A DNA stretch of 50,930 nt from Asaia krungthepensis NRIC 0535 (lineage in GTDB: Bacteria > Pseudomonadota > Alphaproteobacteria > Acetobacterales > Acetobacteraceae), in the NCBI RefSeq assembly GCF_025995175.1, contig NZ_BAPV01000037.1, positions 1-50,930 of the forward strand, given 5' to 3'. A program made the translations under genes and the position numbers. Positions 35,201-43,544 of this stretch are shown in pieces. The notes below the pieces were generated by a model. That model was not told the origin of the DNA. It did not search any database and saw only the letters and a program-made list of their open reading frames with translations. Position 1 is the first letter of the stretch. The number at the start of each line of letters is the position of its first letter.

Positions 35201-37343
35201 CCAGATCGCGTCCTACGAGGCCATCCTCGATAATGTCGATGCTGACGACCGCCTCTCACGCAAGCGCATCGAACGTATGAAGGAGGGGATGCAGGAGCGT
35301 CTCGAGAGCCTGCAGGGCAGCAAGGACGATCTGGTGCATCTTGGTGAGATCGGCATCGATCAGATCATGGTCGACGAGGCCCAACAGTTCCGCAAGCTCT
35401 CTTTCGCGACGAACCAGTCCGACCTGAAGGGCGTGGACCCGAATGGCAGCCAGCGTGCCTGGGATCTGTTCGTGAAAACCCGCTATCTCGCCCGTAGTAA
35501 TTCCGGTCGCGAGCTTATCCTCGCATCGGGCTCACCGATCACGAACACGATTGGAGAGTTGTTCACCGTCCAGCGCTTCATGGCATTTGAGGATCTGCGC
35601 GCACGCGATCTCCATGAGTTCGACGCCTGGGCTGCGAATTTCGGCGAGACGCGCACCGAGCTCGAGCTGCAGCCGAGCGGGCTCTACAAGCCCGTCACGC
35701 GTTTCACCGAATTCGTCAACGTCGCTGATCTTATGGCCATGTATCGCCATTTCGCCGATGTGGTCCAGCAGGACGACCTGCGCCGCTACGTCAAACTGCC
35801 CGCGATCAAGGGCGGACACCGTGAGATCGTCGTCACGCCCGCCAATGACGACTTCAAGGCCTATCAGCGTACGCTCGCGTACCGGATCAAGGCGATCGAG
35901 GAGCGGGAAGGCAAGCCCCAGAAGGGCGACGATATTCTGCTCTCGGTCATCAATGATGCCCGACACGCCGCGATCGACCCGCGTCTTGTGGGCTGGGGCG
36001 CCAAAGAGTCCAGCAAGCTCGACGATCTGATCGCTCGCGTCCATCGCATCTGGGTCGAGACGAGCGAGAACACCTATCGCGATCTACAGACAGGGGAGAC
36101 CGCGCCGCTTTCAGGCGCCGTGCAGATGATCTTTTCCGATCTCGGCACGGAAGCCGCGTTCGAGAAACGTGGGTTCTCGGCCTATCTGCATATCCGTGAC
36201 GAGCTGACCCGTCTCGGCGTGCCCGCCGATCAGATCGCGTTCATGCAGCATTACAAGAAGGCGGCTGCAAAGCTGCGCCTGTTTGGCGATCTAAACGCAG
36301 GGCGCAAGCGCATCCTGATTGGCAGCACCGCCACCATGGGAACGGGCGTCAACGCCCAGGTCCGTCTGAAGGCTCTGCACCATCTCGATGTGCCCTGGCT
36401 CGTTTCTGACATCATCCAGCGCGGGGGCCGTATCGAGCGACAAGGCAACCAGCATGCCGAAATCGAGATCTACGCCTATGCGCAGGAAGGCTCGGTCGAT
36501 GCGACCAACTGGCAGCTTCTCGAGCGCAAGCTGCGCTTCATCGCGCTCGCCATGTCAGGCGATCGCTCGATCCGTCGGATCGAGGACATCAACGATGAGG
36601 GCAATCAGTTCGCTATGGCCAAAGCGCTCGCCTCTGGCGATATGCGCCTGATGCAGAAAGCCGGACTGGAAGCCGATCTCGCGCGTCTCGAGCGTCTTGC
36701 AGCCGCGCATTACGATGACCAGTTCGCTGTCCGTCGTTCGATCCAGACTGGCGAGCGTGAGCTGGCGTCGCTCGAACGTCGGATCCCGGCCCTGGAGGCC
36801 GATCTCGCGCAGCGGGTGGAGACGCGCGGCGAGGCCTTTTCCTTCGAGGGACCGCGTGGCGTTCTGGCCGAGCGCGAGAAAGCCGGGGCATGGCTTTTGT
36901 CCCAGGCGCGCAGGGTGGAGAAGAACCGCGAGGTAGGCTCGTGGCGTCTCGGCCGTATCGGTGGTTTCGAGATCCTGCTCGAAGCAGCACAGACGCGGTT
37001 TCTTGATGATGGAACGCCGAAGATCGAGGCAGGCCTTGCGATCGCGTTCACGTCCACCCCGTCCGAAGTGTCGTTTGATCGCGACACCAAACCGCTTGGC
37101 CTGATTTCGAAAATCGAGCACCGGCTCGGCCGCATCGAGACAGAGCTGATGGAAACCCGCAAGGCGCGTGACGAGATCACCGCCCGTCTGCCTGCCTATC
37201 GCGCGCGGCTTGGCACGCCGTTCCGCGACCAGGCAGTGCTCGATGAGAAGAAGCGCGCTCTCGCAGAACTTGAGGCCGATCTGGCGTCCGACGCCGAGGC
37301 CGATGCCGCATCGGAAGTGGGTGAAACCCCGATAGCCGCGTGA
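32280..37343 (+). CDS. large N6-adenine methylase plus SNF2-like helicase protein
   Basis: This 1687-residue cytoplasmic protein combines two enzyme modules. Near residues 172-245 is an N6 methyltransferase (SVLEPGCGTGLFVASRP and AIGNPPFSNR). From about residue 855 is a helicase: IMLRDHQKRVIWRIIASGRT, MAHAVGAGKTFSM (Walker A), MVDEAQQFRKLS (Walker B), and QRGGRIERQGNQ in the second lobe. A coiled-coil tail follows. Such plasmid and phage proteins resemble the DarB-type anti-restriction group. I infer protection or modification of incoming DNA. ATG 32280 has only a weak ribosome site. It is the first backbone gene after S1. Confidence 0.88.
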   Translation: MSNADFQLSLFGDTALDGNANLFWGELEGEEGDAPGALRPAVEPLAIPQSDFRLAGLRGLAQGWKARARDNIEAIKLVATLEREARSATSEEQAQLSRFTGFGAGDLANALFPRADEAYRAGWEKLGADLEACTTEAERSALARSTQYAHYTPETVVHAMWDFMMARGFAGGSVLEPGCGTGLFVASRPEKLEGKIAFTGIEMDPLTARIAAKLYPKQWIRAEDFTRAKLSTGYDLAIGNPPFSNRTVSQTEPRDLKGLSLHDWFLARSINALRPNGIAAFVISRHTLDKTDARARTLIHEEAEFLGAVRLPASTMRADAGTDVVVDIVLFRKREIGEMPGDETWLSCVDIEGTNMGEGALRINAWMEAHPEQVLGFHGWASTAFGMDYTCVARDGQDLADALPEALGRIAPALRFPPVADSRIVRPAKETREEGGDLREGSYFMEGGILHQIVEGQGRVVAIRKGEQKEGIFQKHARIIEAMIPVRDATRAVLRAQFENKPFAGLQASLKRAWLNFTRQFGPINHTKTTTRVNAVTGAESETQRRPNLQTFLDDPDVWLVSSIERYDEETDTAEPGPLFTDRVIQAPSEPEIHSVHDALAVCLHEAGRVELPIVAELMGQSEEAVTAELGNSIFLEPSRSSNGRPVWVTSDEYLSGAVRTKLAEAREAAARDARYARNVSALEAVQPEDLRPSDITARLGAPWVPVEVVTAFVSEVIGVEARIYHTAAVACWSIDKQAFAGRAEATSVWGTERRHAGELLEDALTQASPKIFDTYKEDGVEKRVLNAKETEAAKEKLRAIRNAFQDWVWQDSERADRLVRLYNETYNNLVPRRFDGSHLRLPGASSAIMLRDHQKRVIWRIIASGRTYMAHAVGAGKTFSMCAAVMEQKRLGLISKAMIVVPGHCLAQMAREFLMLYPTANIMVADETNFVKAKRQSFIARAATGNWDAIIITHDAFKFIPVESSFEREMIEDQIASYEAILDNVDADDRLSRKRIERMKEGMQERLESLQGSKDDLVHLGEIGIDQIMVDEAQQFRKLSFATNQSDLKGVDPNGSQRAWDLFVKTRYLARSNSGRELILASGSPITNTIGELFTVQRFMAFEDLRARDLHEFDAWAANFGETRTELELQPSGLYKPVTRFTEFVNVADLMAMYRHFADVVQQDDLRRYVKLPAIKGGHREIVVTPANDDFKAYQRTLAYRIKAIEEREGKPQKGDDILLSVINDARHAAIDPRLVGWGAKESSKLDDLIARVHRIWVETSENTYRDLQTGETAPLSGAVQMIFSDLGTEAAFEKRGFSAYLHIRDELTRLGVPADQIAFMQHYKKAAAKLRLFGDLNAGRKRILIGSTATMGTGVNAQVRLKALHHLDVPWLVSDIIQRGGRIERQGNQHAEIEIYAYAQEGSVDATNWQLLERKLRFIALAMSGDRSIRRIEDINDEGNQFAMAKALASGDMRLMQKAGLEADLARLERLAAAHYDDQFAVRRSIQTGERELASLERRIPALEADLAQRVETRGEAFSFEGPRGVLAEREKAGAWLLSQARRVEKNREVGSWRLGRIGGFEILLEAAQTRFLDDGTPKIEAGLAIAFTSTPSEVSFDRDTKPLGLISKIEHRLGRIETELMETRKARDEITARLPAYRARLGTPFRDQAVLDEKKRALAELEADLASDAEADAASEVGETPIAA

Positions 37344-37358
37344 GGGAAGGAGAGGGGC

Positions 37359-37478
37359 GGTAGCTGACGGGATCTGCCCGCCTCAATCGGTGGGTCCTCC
37401 CCATGCTCGCAAGCTGCGCGTGGGTCCGGTCCCGGCGCTCGCGCGCCGCGACTGACCCGGTCCGACCCGCCAGCTACC
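37359..37478 (+). repeat. structured element S2
   Basis: This is the clearest copy. Outer helix GGTAGCTGACGGG with CCCGCCAGCTACC (one A-C mismatch). P2 TCAATCG (37383) with CGACTGA (37449). P3 CCCATGC (37400) with GCGTGGG (37418). P4 CGGCGC-TCGC-GCGCCG (37433-37448). It ends 55 bp before the next start. Confidence 0.85.
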
Positions 37479-37533
37479 GGAAGGGATAAGCGCAAAGAAT
37501 ATCAAGGTGCGCGAGACAACCCCGGAGACCTCC

Positions 37534-37920
37534 ATGACGACTGCCCTTACCAAAGCCGAACTCGCCCGGTTCTACGGCACCTCGAAATATTATCGGTATA
37601 CATTCGGTCTGGTTCTCACAGACGGCGCTGCATTTCTGGTCAAAAACGGGGCAGGCTGGCTTGTCGATGTGATCGCATCTGCACGCCTCGATCCGAAAGT
37701 TCGGCGAGAGCCATTCGAAGCATGGTCTTTGCAGGTCGATCTCAAGACGAACGCTGCCGTCGTCACATGCACGGACGGAGGCAAGGAAGGGCGGGAGCCG
37801 GTAACACTCTTTGCGCAGGACATTCCCTATACGGATTTTCCGCTCGAGAGCCTCGAACTCTATGCGATCAGCGACGAGGGCCTAGGGGCCAAGGTCGTCA
37901 TGCTGACCTCTGAATACTGA
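37534..37920 (+). CDS. small plasmid protein (DUF6876-like)
   Basis: This 128-residue protein begins MTTALTKAELARFYGTSKYY and contains LTDGAAFLVKNGAGWLVDVI then LDPKVRREPFEAW. This pattern resembles the DUF6876 family of plasmid proteins (tentative). It has no signal or membrane span. GGAG lies before the ATG. It is the first gene after S2 and opens a three-gene run. Function unknown. Confidence 0.78.
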   Translation: MTTALTKAELARFYGTSKYYRYTFGLVLTDGAAFLVKNGAGWLVDVIASARLDPKVRREPFEAWSLQVDLKTNAAVVTCTDGGKEGREPVTLFAQDIPYTDFPLESLELYAISDEGLGAKVVMLTSEY

Positions 37921-37932
37921 GGGAGGCCGGCT

Positions 37933-38574
37933 ATGTCTTATCGCATCGTCTATGATCAGGTGGCTGTGAAATTCACGGCCGCCCAGCTCGCCATTTCTTG
38001 CCCGACCGAACACGGGAGGGATGACTATTTCATGCTCTTCGAACTGGGGGGCGATAACAATATGTATGACTGCGATACCGGCGCGCGTACCCGCTCCTGG
38101 GATCTGATTGGCGCGGATTGCGAGTGGGTCGTCATGCGCAAGGTCGTCGAATACGCGGCCTCTTGTGAAGGTGGCGGGATGCGCTTTTCCAATGCTCGCA
38201 GCACGCAGGCAGAGACCTATATCCGCAAGAACCGCTCAACCCTCGAGCGAGCCCTTACACGGGATGGCTTCGGCGAGACCGGCATCGGAGTTTCCGCGTC
38301 GATCAGGGTGACACGGACGAAGCTCCGTTCGTGGCAGAGGGAGCGTCTCGCAAAGCTCGAGGCATTGATGACGCCGCAGGGAGATAGTGATTACGCCTTA
38401 TGGGAGCTGAGCCCCCTGCGAGATCCGCTGCATGCTGCGCTTTTCTTCGCGTTCCACACGCTCGATGAACGCGCCATTTACAGCAAGGCGACGGTTCGCG
38501 GCCCGTCGAAGGGGAGGGAGCCCGTGCTCAAGCTGGTCTCGCCAAATGCCTCCGCCGCTAGGGAGGCCGCGTAA
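37933..38574 (+). CDS. hypothetical backbone protein
   Basis: This 213-residue soluble protein is not recognised. It begins MSYRIVYDQVAVKFTAAQLA, with NNMYDCDTGARTRSWDLIGA in the middle, and ends in a basic tail. The ATG follows GGGAGG. It lies 12 bp after the DUF6876-like gene, and its stop overlaps the next start (TAATG), so the three genes are one translation unit under S2. Confidence 0.75.
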   Translation: MSYRIVYDQVAVKFTAAQLAISCPTEHGRDDYFMLFELGGDNNMYDCDTGARTRSWDLIGADCEWVVMRKVVEYAASCEGGGMRFSNARSTQAETYIRKNRSTLERALTRDGFGETGIGVSASIRVTRTKLRSWQRERLAKLEALMTPQGDSDYALWELSPLRDPLHAALFFAFHTLDERAIYSKATVRGPSKGREPVLKLVSPNASAAREAA

Positions 38575-38876
38575 TGCCCCGATACACCGTCAAGATCGGC
38601 TTCTGGCTCCGAGCCTATGACAGCGCGGAGATAGAGGCCGATAGCCCCGGCGAAATCATCGAACGGGCCAAGGCTGCCGCACGCGAGATGATGGAACAGA
38701 CCGGTCAACCGGAACATATCGAAGTCACCGATCGTCGCGAGGGAATCATCTGCTGGATTGACGGGAGCGACGTCCCGGTCGGCGATGATCCAGTCGCCGA
38801 AGACGTCGAATTCGATGACGACCGCATCAACCCGGAACCGGCAGAGGCCCCCGCCGAGGTGGTCTCAACAGAATGA
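38574..38876 (+). CDS. hypothetical acidic backbone protein
   Basis: This 100-residue protein starts MPRYTVKIGFWLRAYDSAEI, has a helical middle, and ends in a very acidic tail (DVEFDDDRINPEPAEAPAE). The acidic tail might mimic DNA, as in some anti-defence proteins; that is only a suggestion. It is coupled to the gene before it through TAATG and is followed by S3. Confidence 0.72.
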   Translation: MPRYTVKIGFWLRAYDSAEIEADSPGEIIERAKAAAREMMEQTGQPEHIEVTDRREGIICWIDGSDVPVGDDPVAEDVEFDDDRINPEPAEAPAEVVSTE

Positions 38877-38890
38877 GGGAGGAGAGGGGC

Positions 38891-39010
38891 GGTAGCTGAC
38901 GGGATCGGTCCGCATCAAGCGGTGGGTCCTCCCCATGCTCGCAGGCTGCGCGTGGGTCCGGTCCCGGCGCTTACGCGCCGCGCCTGACCCGGCCCGACCC
39001 GCGAACTACC
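38891..39010 (+). repeat. structured element S3
   Basis: Same layout as S2. P2 is TCAAGCG (38915) with CGCCTGA (38981), a T-A to G-C change relative to S2. P4 is CGGCGC-TTAC-GCGCCG (38965-38980). The outer helix GGTAGCTGACGGG with CCCGCGAACTACC is weaker. It precedes ardC by 51 bp. Confidence 0.82.
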
Positions 39011-39061
39011 GGAGAGGTCAAGCTCAGAGAAAGAGCGCACACCAAATCCGGAGCCTCTCCC

Positions 39062-39715
39062 ATGACCGACCGTACCCGCGCCGACCTTCACCAGGAAACG
39101 ACCGACCGTATCATCACTGAACTCGAAAAAGGCTATGCGCCTTGGGTTCAGCCGTGGACCAACACCATGACGTCAGGGTCCTTGCCGCGTAATGCGACGA
39201 CGGAAAGCCGCTATAGCGGGATCAACGTCATCCTGCTCTGGATCGCCGGGCAAACAGGCGGTTTTAGCGCACAGCGTTGGCTGACCTACAGGCAGGCTGA
39301 GAAACTGGGTGGAAATGTACGCAAGGGCGAGAAAGGCACGACAGTCTTCTATGCCAATCGCTTTGTGCCCAAGAGCCAGGTCGAGCGCGACGATCCAAAG
39401 ACGATCGCGTTTCTCAAGCGCTACACTGTTTTCAACATCGAGCAATGCGAGGGCCTGCCTGAAAGCGCATGCGAGCTCCCGGCTCATACGCCACTGGCCG
39501 AGCGTCACGAGGCTGCCGAGGCCGTGATTGCAGCCACCAAAGCGCATATCCGCTTTGGCGGAAACAAGGCTTTCTACTCGCCCGTTCTGGACTACATCGC
39601 TCTTCCACAGCGTGAGGCTTTCGCCGACAGGCCCGGTCCGCCTCAATCGGTGGGTCCTCCCCATGCTCGCAAGCTGCGCGTGGGTCCGGTCCCGGCGCTT
39701 CTGCGCCGCGACTGA
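39062..39715 (+). pseudogene. ardC: ArdC-type anti-restriction protein, truncated by an S element
   Basis: The N-terminal single-strand-DNA-binding domain is complete: TTDRIITELEKGYAPWVQPW, YSGINVILLWIAGQ, WLTYRQAEKLGGNVRKGEKG. The frame then reaches SPVLDYIALPQREAF and runs straight into element S4, ending in read-through residues. The zinc metallopeptidase half with HExxH, present in full-length ArdC, is absent. The 217-residue product might still bind single-stranded DNA, but the gene is best viewed as truncated. The ATG lies 51 bp after S3. Confidence 0.82.
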
Positions 39716-39730
39716 CCCGGACCGCCCCTG
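39628..39730 (+). repeat. structured element S4 (overlaps the ardC end)
   Basis: P2 (TCAATCG/CGACTGA), P3 (CCCATGC/GCGTGGG) and P4 (CGGCGC-TTCT-GCGCCG) match S2. The outer helix differs: CAGGCCCGGTCCG with CGGACCGCCCCTG, 11 of 13 paired. Its 5' arm lies inside the ardC frame. Confidence 0.8.
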
Positions 39731-39766
39731 ACGACTAGCCGGGAAGTCGTAAAGGAAGAAGAAATC

Positions 39767-41455
39767 ATGCCAGACCTGACGACGCATCACGTTATCACAC
39801 ACGCACATCTGTTCTGCGGCCTCGGCGGGGGAGCAAAGGGCTTCAACGCAGCCAAGGCCCGACACGGCGCCCTGACAGCGTCATTCGAATGTCTCGGCGG
39901 GATCGATGTGGATCCTGCAGCGATCCGCGACTTTGAACGCCTGTCAGGCGTCAAGGGCACCGTCCTAGACCTGTTCGATCATGGTCAGTATCGGGATTTC
40001 CATGGCGCAGACCCTGCGCCCGACTGGTCCGAAGCAACCACGGCCGACATTCATCGCGCGTTCAATAACCGCAAGCCGCACATTCTTTTCCTGTCTGCAC
40101 CCTGCAAGGGATTTTCCGGTCTCTTGTCAGAAACCATGAGCCGGACAGGGCGGTATCAGGCGCTCAACCGCCTGACGCTTCGCGGTATATGGCTTGCTCT
40201 GGAAGCGTACAAAGAGGATCCGGTCGAATTCATTCTCTTCGAAAATGTGCCGCGCATCGCGACCCGAGGCAGGCACCTGCTCGATCAGATCGTGGCGCTT
40301 CTTGGGAGCTATGGGTACGCTGTCGCCGAGACGACGCATGACTGCGGCGCATTGGGCGGGCTGTCGCAATCGCGCAAGCGTTTTCTCCTCGTCGCGCGGC
40401 ATGCCGCCAAGGTGCGGCCGTTCCTCTGGGAACCACCCAAACGCGCAATCGGCGGCGTGGGCGATGTACTGGGGCGTATGCGCCTGCCGGGTGATCCACT
40501 GGCAGGACCGATGCACCGCGTGCCTCGTCTCCAGTGGCAGACCTGGGCCAGACTTGCTTTTATCGAAGCTGGAAAGGACTGGCGCTCCTTGCAACGGCTT
40601 GCTGTGGAAAACGGCGTTCTGCGCGACTACCTTCTGGTATCGGAACAGAACTGGCGTGGTGGCCCTCTCGGCGTTGTCCCCTGGAGTGATGCTGTTGGCG
40701 TGGTCGCAGGGCGCTCGAATGCGACGAATGGACGGTTCAATGTAGCCGACCCTCGGATCGATGGTCACGAGCGCTCAGTCCAGCATGGTATCCGGCGCTG
40801 GGAAGAGCCAGCTCCCGTCGTCACGGGAAAAATGCTTGTTGGAGGCGGTCCGCATGCAGTTGCTGACCCGCGCGACCTCGCCGGTTCCGCACTGGCGAAT
40901 GAATACAGGATCGTCCCCTGGACAGGGGATGAAGGTGTGCTCGGCGAGCCGAGAGGTTCAGGACAGCGCATCGCCGATCCGCGACCGAACCTGTCGCGCG
41001 AAAAGGGAGATCCCTATCTCACCGCGGGCCATTATGGGGTGGTTTCATGGGATGACGCGACCGGCGCCGTGAGCGCCGCTGCTGGCCATGATAACGGCCG
41101 CTGGGCTGTGGCTGATCCTCGTGAGACGCTGCCCTGCGCGACCGAGAAGCTCGTTGCGGTTATCCGCGCCCTCGACGGTACCTGGCATCGCCCCTTCACG
41201 ACAGCCGAGCTGGCGGCACTGCAGTCGCTCTACGATCCTGAGGAGCAGGCCGAGCTTGACGGTCTGAATGACTCTGCCTGGCGTGAGCGGATCGGCAATG
41301 CAGTCCCGCCCGATGCGGCGCGTGCGATTGCGGAAACCATGGGCCGTACGCTGCTGGCCGCATGGAATGGCGAGACATTCATGCTCGGTGTCGAACCCAT
41401 CTGGGTGCGTCCGATCGCGGTCGCCGCAAGCGTCGATGTGCCCCTCCCAGCGTGA
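39767..41455 (+). CDS. DNA cytosine-5 methyltransferase
   Basis: This 562-residue enzyme has the C5-methyltransferase motifs in order: HLFCGLGGGAKGFNAA (AdoMet site), GIDVDP, SAPCKGFSGLL with catalytic Cys113, ENVPRI near 159, QSRKRFLLVA, and C-terminal RIGNAVPPDAARAIAE. A long central region (about 230-480) with repeated DPR segments is probably the target-recognition part. No restriction enzyme gene is adjacent, so it is likely a lone plasmid methylase that masks the DNA from host restriction. The ATG follows AAGGAAGAAG and lies 36 bp after S4. Confidence 0.9.
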   Translation: MPDLTTHHVITHAHLFCGLGGGAKGFNAAKARHGALTASFECLGGIDVDPAAIRDFERLSGVKGTVLDLFDHGQYRDFHGADPAPDWSEATTADIHRAFNNRKPHILFLSAPCKGFSGLLSETMSRTGRYQALNRLTLRGIWLALEAYKEDPVEFILFENVPRIATRGRHLLDQIVALLGSYGYAVAETTHDCGALGGLSQSRKRFLLVARHAAKVRPFLWEPPKRAIGGVGDVLGRMRLPGDPLAGPMHRVPRLQWQTWARLAFIEAGKDWRSLQRLAVENGVLRDYLLVSEQNWRGGPLGVVPWSDAVGVVAGRSNATNGRFNVADPRIDGHERSVQHGIRRWEEPAPVVTGKMLVGGGPHAVADPRDLAGSALANEYRIVPWTGDEGVLGEPRGSGQRIADPRPNLSREKGDPYLTAGHYGVVSWDDATGAVSAAAGHDNGRWAVADPRETLPCATEKLVAVIRALDGTWHRPFTTAELAALQSLYDPEEQAELDGLNDSAWRERIGNAVPPDAARAIAETMGRTLLAAWNGETFMLGVEPIWVRPIAVAASVDVPLPA

Positions 41456-41467
41456 GCCGTTGACCCG

Positions 41468-41490
41468 CCCGTCCGAGGTTCTCGGACGGG
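41468..41490 (+). terminator. hairpin after the methyltransferase gene
   Basis: CCCGTCCGAG and CTCGGACGGG form a perfect 10-bp stem with a GTT loop, 12 bp past the stop. No T-run follows, so intrinsic termination is uncertain. Confidence 0.6.
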
Positions 41491-41504
41491 GAAAGGAGAA
41501 AGGG

Positions 41505-41624
41505 GGTAGGTGACGGGATCGGCCCGCATCAAGCGGTGGGTCCTCCCCATGCTCGCAAGCTGCGCGTGGGTCCGGTCCCGGCGCTAACGCGCCGCGCCTG
41601 ACCCGGTCCGACCCGCCACCTACC
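41505..41624 (+). repeat. structured element S5
   Basis: The outer helix is GGTAGGTGACGGG with CCCGCCACCTACC: both arms differ from S2 at the paired position (C-G to G-C). P2 TCAAGCG/CGCCTGA. P4 CGGCGC-TAAC-GCGCCG. It ends 53 bp before the next start. Confidence 0.85.
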
Positions 41625-41677
41625 GGAACGGTCAAGCGCAGAGATTAGAGCGCGAGACAAAAGCCGGAGACAGGACA

Positions 41678-42169
41678 ATGTCCGAACAGATCGCACCCCA
41701 GATGGAACGCCCTTCAGTGATAGGGCCTGATTACATGGAGCAGTTGAAGCGCCGCCAGGCATTGCGTCAGAAGGCGCTGCGACAGAACCTCGAGCTTGTC
41801 TGGGATGCGATGCAGGCCGGTGCCGGTACGCGGCTCAGAGTGAACTATGACTGCCAGTACGCCGGGATTGATGCCCCTACGGTCAGCTTCGAGGGGACAT
41901 CAGATAGCGTGCCATTGCCTGAAGCAATTCGCCTGCCTACAGCGGTCGATGCCATGGGCCTTCCCGCTCAGCTCGCTCCGATTTTCCCAGACACGCTGTC
42001 TGATGTTGCATGGCTTTGCGTGCAGATCGTCCTCGGTCGGTCCAAGCCAGGATGGAACGACGGGGCAGGCGGCTTCGGCGAAGCGGTTTTCGACCTTGCC
42101 ACACGCGATCTCTCCGTCTCGCACACCCAGCGCATCGTCGAGCACGAGGCCTACACCTTCCAGGCCTGA
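41678..42169 (+). CDS. small plasmid protein (possibly DUF6878)
   Basis: This 163-residue protein has a helical start (LKRRQALRQKALRQNLELVW), a central ligand-like domain, and ends GGFGEAVFDLATRDLSVSHT then RIVEHEAYTFQA. That end resembles the DUF6878 plasmid family; the match is tentative. It is the first gene after S5. The TnpB element lies just downstream and probably separates it from the next backbone genes, which would otherwise be in the same run. Confidence 0.75.
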   Translation: MSEQIAPQMERPSVIGPDYMEQLKRRQALRQKALRQNLELVWDAMQAGAGTRLRVNYDCQYAGIDAPTVSFEGTSDSVPLPEAIRLPTAVDAMGLPAQLAPIFPDTLSDVAWLCVQIVLGRSKPGWNDGAGGFGEAVFDLATRDLSVSHTQRIVEHEAYTFQA

Positions 42170-42229
42170 CGCCCCCAAAAACCTACAAATGAAACCGCTC
42201 CTGCGCGCAGCGCAGGAGATGAGGAGACT

Positions 42230-42400
42230 TAACATCTTCCTCGCCCTGAAGGGCGAGGATTTCTCCGGTCAGACCGGATGTAGTTTTCGCTTCGACGCCC
42301 CAGTTACCTGTGGCTCCACGACAGGAGTGTTCCCCCTGTGAAGAATATTGAGGGCGGCATTGTGATCGGCATTGGCATGGAAGCCGCATGTAGTGCAGAC
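42230..42400 (-). ncRNA. probable omega RNA at the tnpB 3' end
   Basis: In TnpB systems the guide RNA overlaps the tnpB 3' end and the right end of the element. Here two hairpins, TCCGGT-CAG-ACCGGA (42264-42278) and the 9-bp CCTCGCCCT stem, sit at that place. The guide would come from the flanking DNA below about 42230. Position and role are inferred from the family. Confidence 0.45.
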
Positions 42401-43453
42401 GAAGGACGCTTGGTTCTTGCGGCTTCGACTGTCCACGGCTCCGCAGCACGAACACGTCTGCGAGGTAAAGCGCGGGTCCACCTTCACGACACGATGGGCT
42501 TTGTAAAAGAGCAGCGTTTCGATCTGGTGCCAGCCCACGTTGAGAATAGCGCGGTTGAGCCCGCGCTTCTGTGCGACGTTGCTGCCGGGGTTCTCCAGGG
42601 TTCCGGCGGCACTGGCGGTCATGTCTCTGGTGCGCAGTCGCTCGATAATCGCAGTTCCGTGGTTCCGGCAGATGGCGGTTGTAGTCTCGTGCGCCCAGTG
42701 CTTGCGGATACGGGCGGCCTTTGCTTTGAGTGCTGCAACGCGCTTGCGGGCAAAGGTGTGACGGTTCGAACCCCGTTTGCGGCGTGCGAGGACGCGTTGT
42801 GCCCTACGTGCCTGTCTCTCGATGACGTCGAGCCGTTCCGGCAGCACGTACGCCGTGCCATCGGAGAGCATGAGCGGCACGGACACGCCCCGATCAATGC
42901 CAACCGCGCCCTCGGTCGCAAAGTCGCGGATGTCGCAGTCCTTGCAACCAAAGCCGATCTGCCAGCCGAGGGCCGTGAGGCTGACGGTTGCTTCCGTCAG
43001 TTTACCCGTCAGGTTCCGCGTCATGCGGAACTTGACCCAGCCTATCTTCGGCAGACGGACACGGCCCCAGCGGCTGTTCAGGCGCTCAACGGTTATCTCA
43101 CGACCGTTGAAGGTGAAGGTATCGTTCACGCCTTTCTTCTTCGGTTGCGGATAGCCGCCGAGACCCTTGAAGAAACGGCGGTAAGCATTGTCCAGCGCCT
43201 TGAGCGCGTATTGCTGGCAGGTCTGGCTGACAGCCCGGATAAAGTCTACCTCGCGACGGAGCGCCGTCAGTTCCCGCGCCTGCGTCACGTAGTTCAGGTT
43301 GTCGCCGGTTCTGGCCTGATAGTTCCGCCAGTGTTCGCGGCGCTGTTCAAGAGCAAGATTCCACACAAGACGGCAGACGCCCGCGGATTGAAGGAAGGCT
43401 TCTTCCTGCAAGGCGTTGGGCTTGAGCCTGTATGTGAAGCCACGAAACGACAT
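42269..43453 (-). CDS. tnpB: TnpB RNA-guided nuclease
   Basis: This 394-residue protein has all TnpB marks: an N-terminal helix-turn-helix-like region (FRGFTYRLKPNALQEEAF), a split RuvC domain with Asp187 (VGIDRGVS), Glu271 (IIERLRTRD) and Asp363 (NADHNAALNI), and a zinc ribbon (C334-x2-C337, C353-x2-C356). The active residues are intact, so it may cut DNA under an omega RNA guide. It lies opposite to the backbone genes and interrupts their run. Confidence 0.92.
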   Translation of the reverse strand: MSFRGFTYRLKPNALQEEAFLQSAGVCRLVWNLALEQRREHWRNYQARTGDNLNYVTQARELTALRREVDFIRAVSQTCQQYALKALDNAYRRFFKGLGGYPQPKKKGVNDTFTFNGREITVERLNSRWGRVRLPKIGWVKFRMTRNLTGKLTEATVSLTALGWQIGFGCKDCDIRDFATEGAVGIDRGVSVPLMLSDGTAYVLPERLDVIERQARRAQRVLARRKRGSNRHTFARKRVAALKAKAARIRKHWAHETTTAICRNHGTAIIERLRTRDMTASAAGTLENPGSNVAQKRGLNRAILNVGWHQIETLLFYKAHRVVKVDPRFTSQTCSCCGAVDSRSRKNQASFVCTTCGFHANADHNAALNILHRGNTPVVEPQVTGASKRKLHPV

Positions 43454-43544
43454 GCAATTAGCTTGGTATGGAAAGCCGGGTCAGTAAAGAGCTGAGCCGC
43501 TTTCCTCCCCGGCCTGAACGCCGGGGTTTCCAGCGGAGTTTAGG

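Larger units (their letters stand above)
42230..43530 (-). mobile_element. IS605/IS1341-type element with tnpB only
   Basis: The minus-strand tnpB is bounded by subterminal hairpins. CCCCGGC with GCCGGGG (43507-43526) lies upstream of the gene. CCTCGCCCT with AGGGCGAGG (42239-42258) lies downstream. No TnpA transposase is present, so it would need one in trans. Exact ends are not resolved. Confidence 0.75.

Noticed and set aside
42338-43495. Long plus-strand frame of 385 residues
   Set aside because: Antisense of tnpB; the minus-strand product has all RuvC and zinc-ribbon residues.
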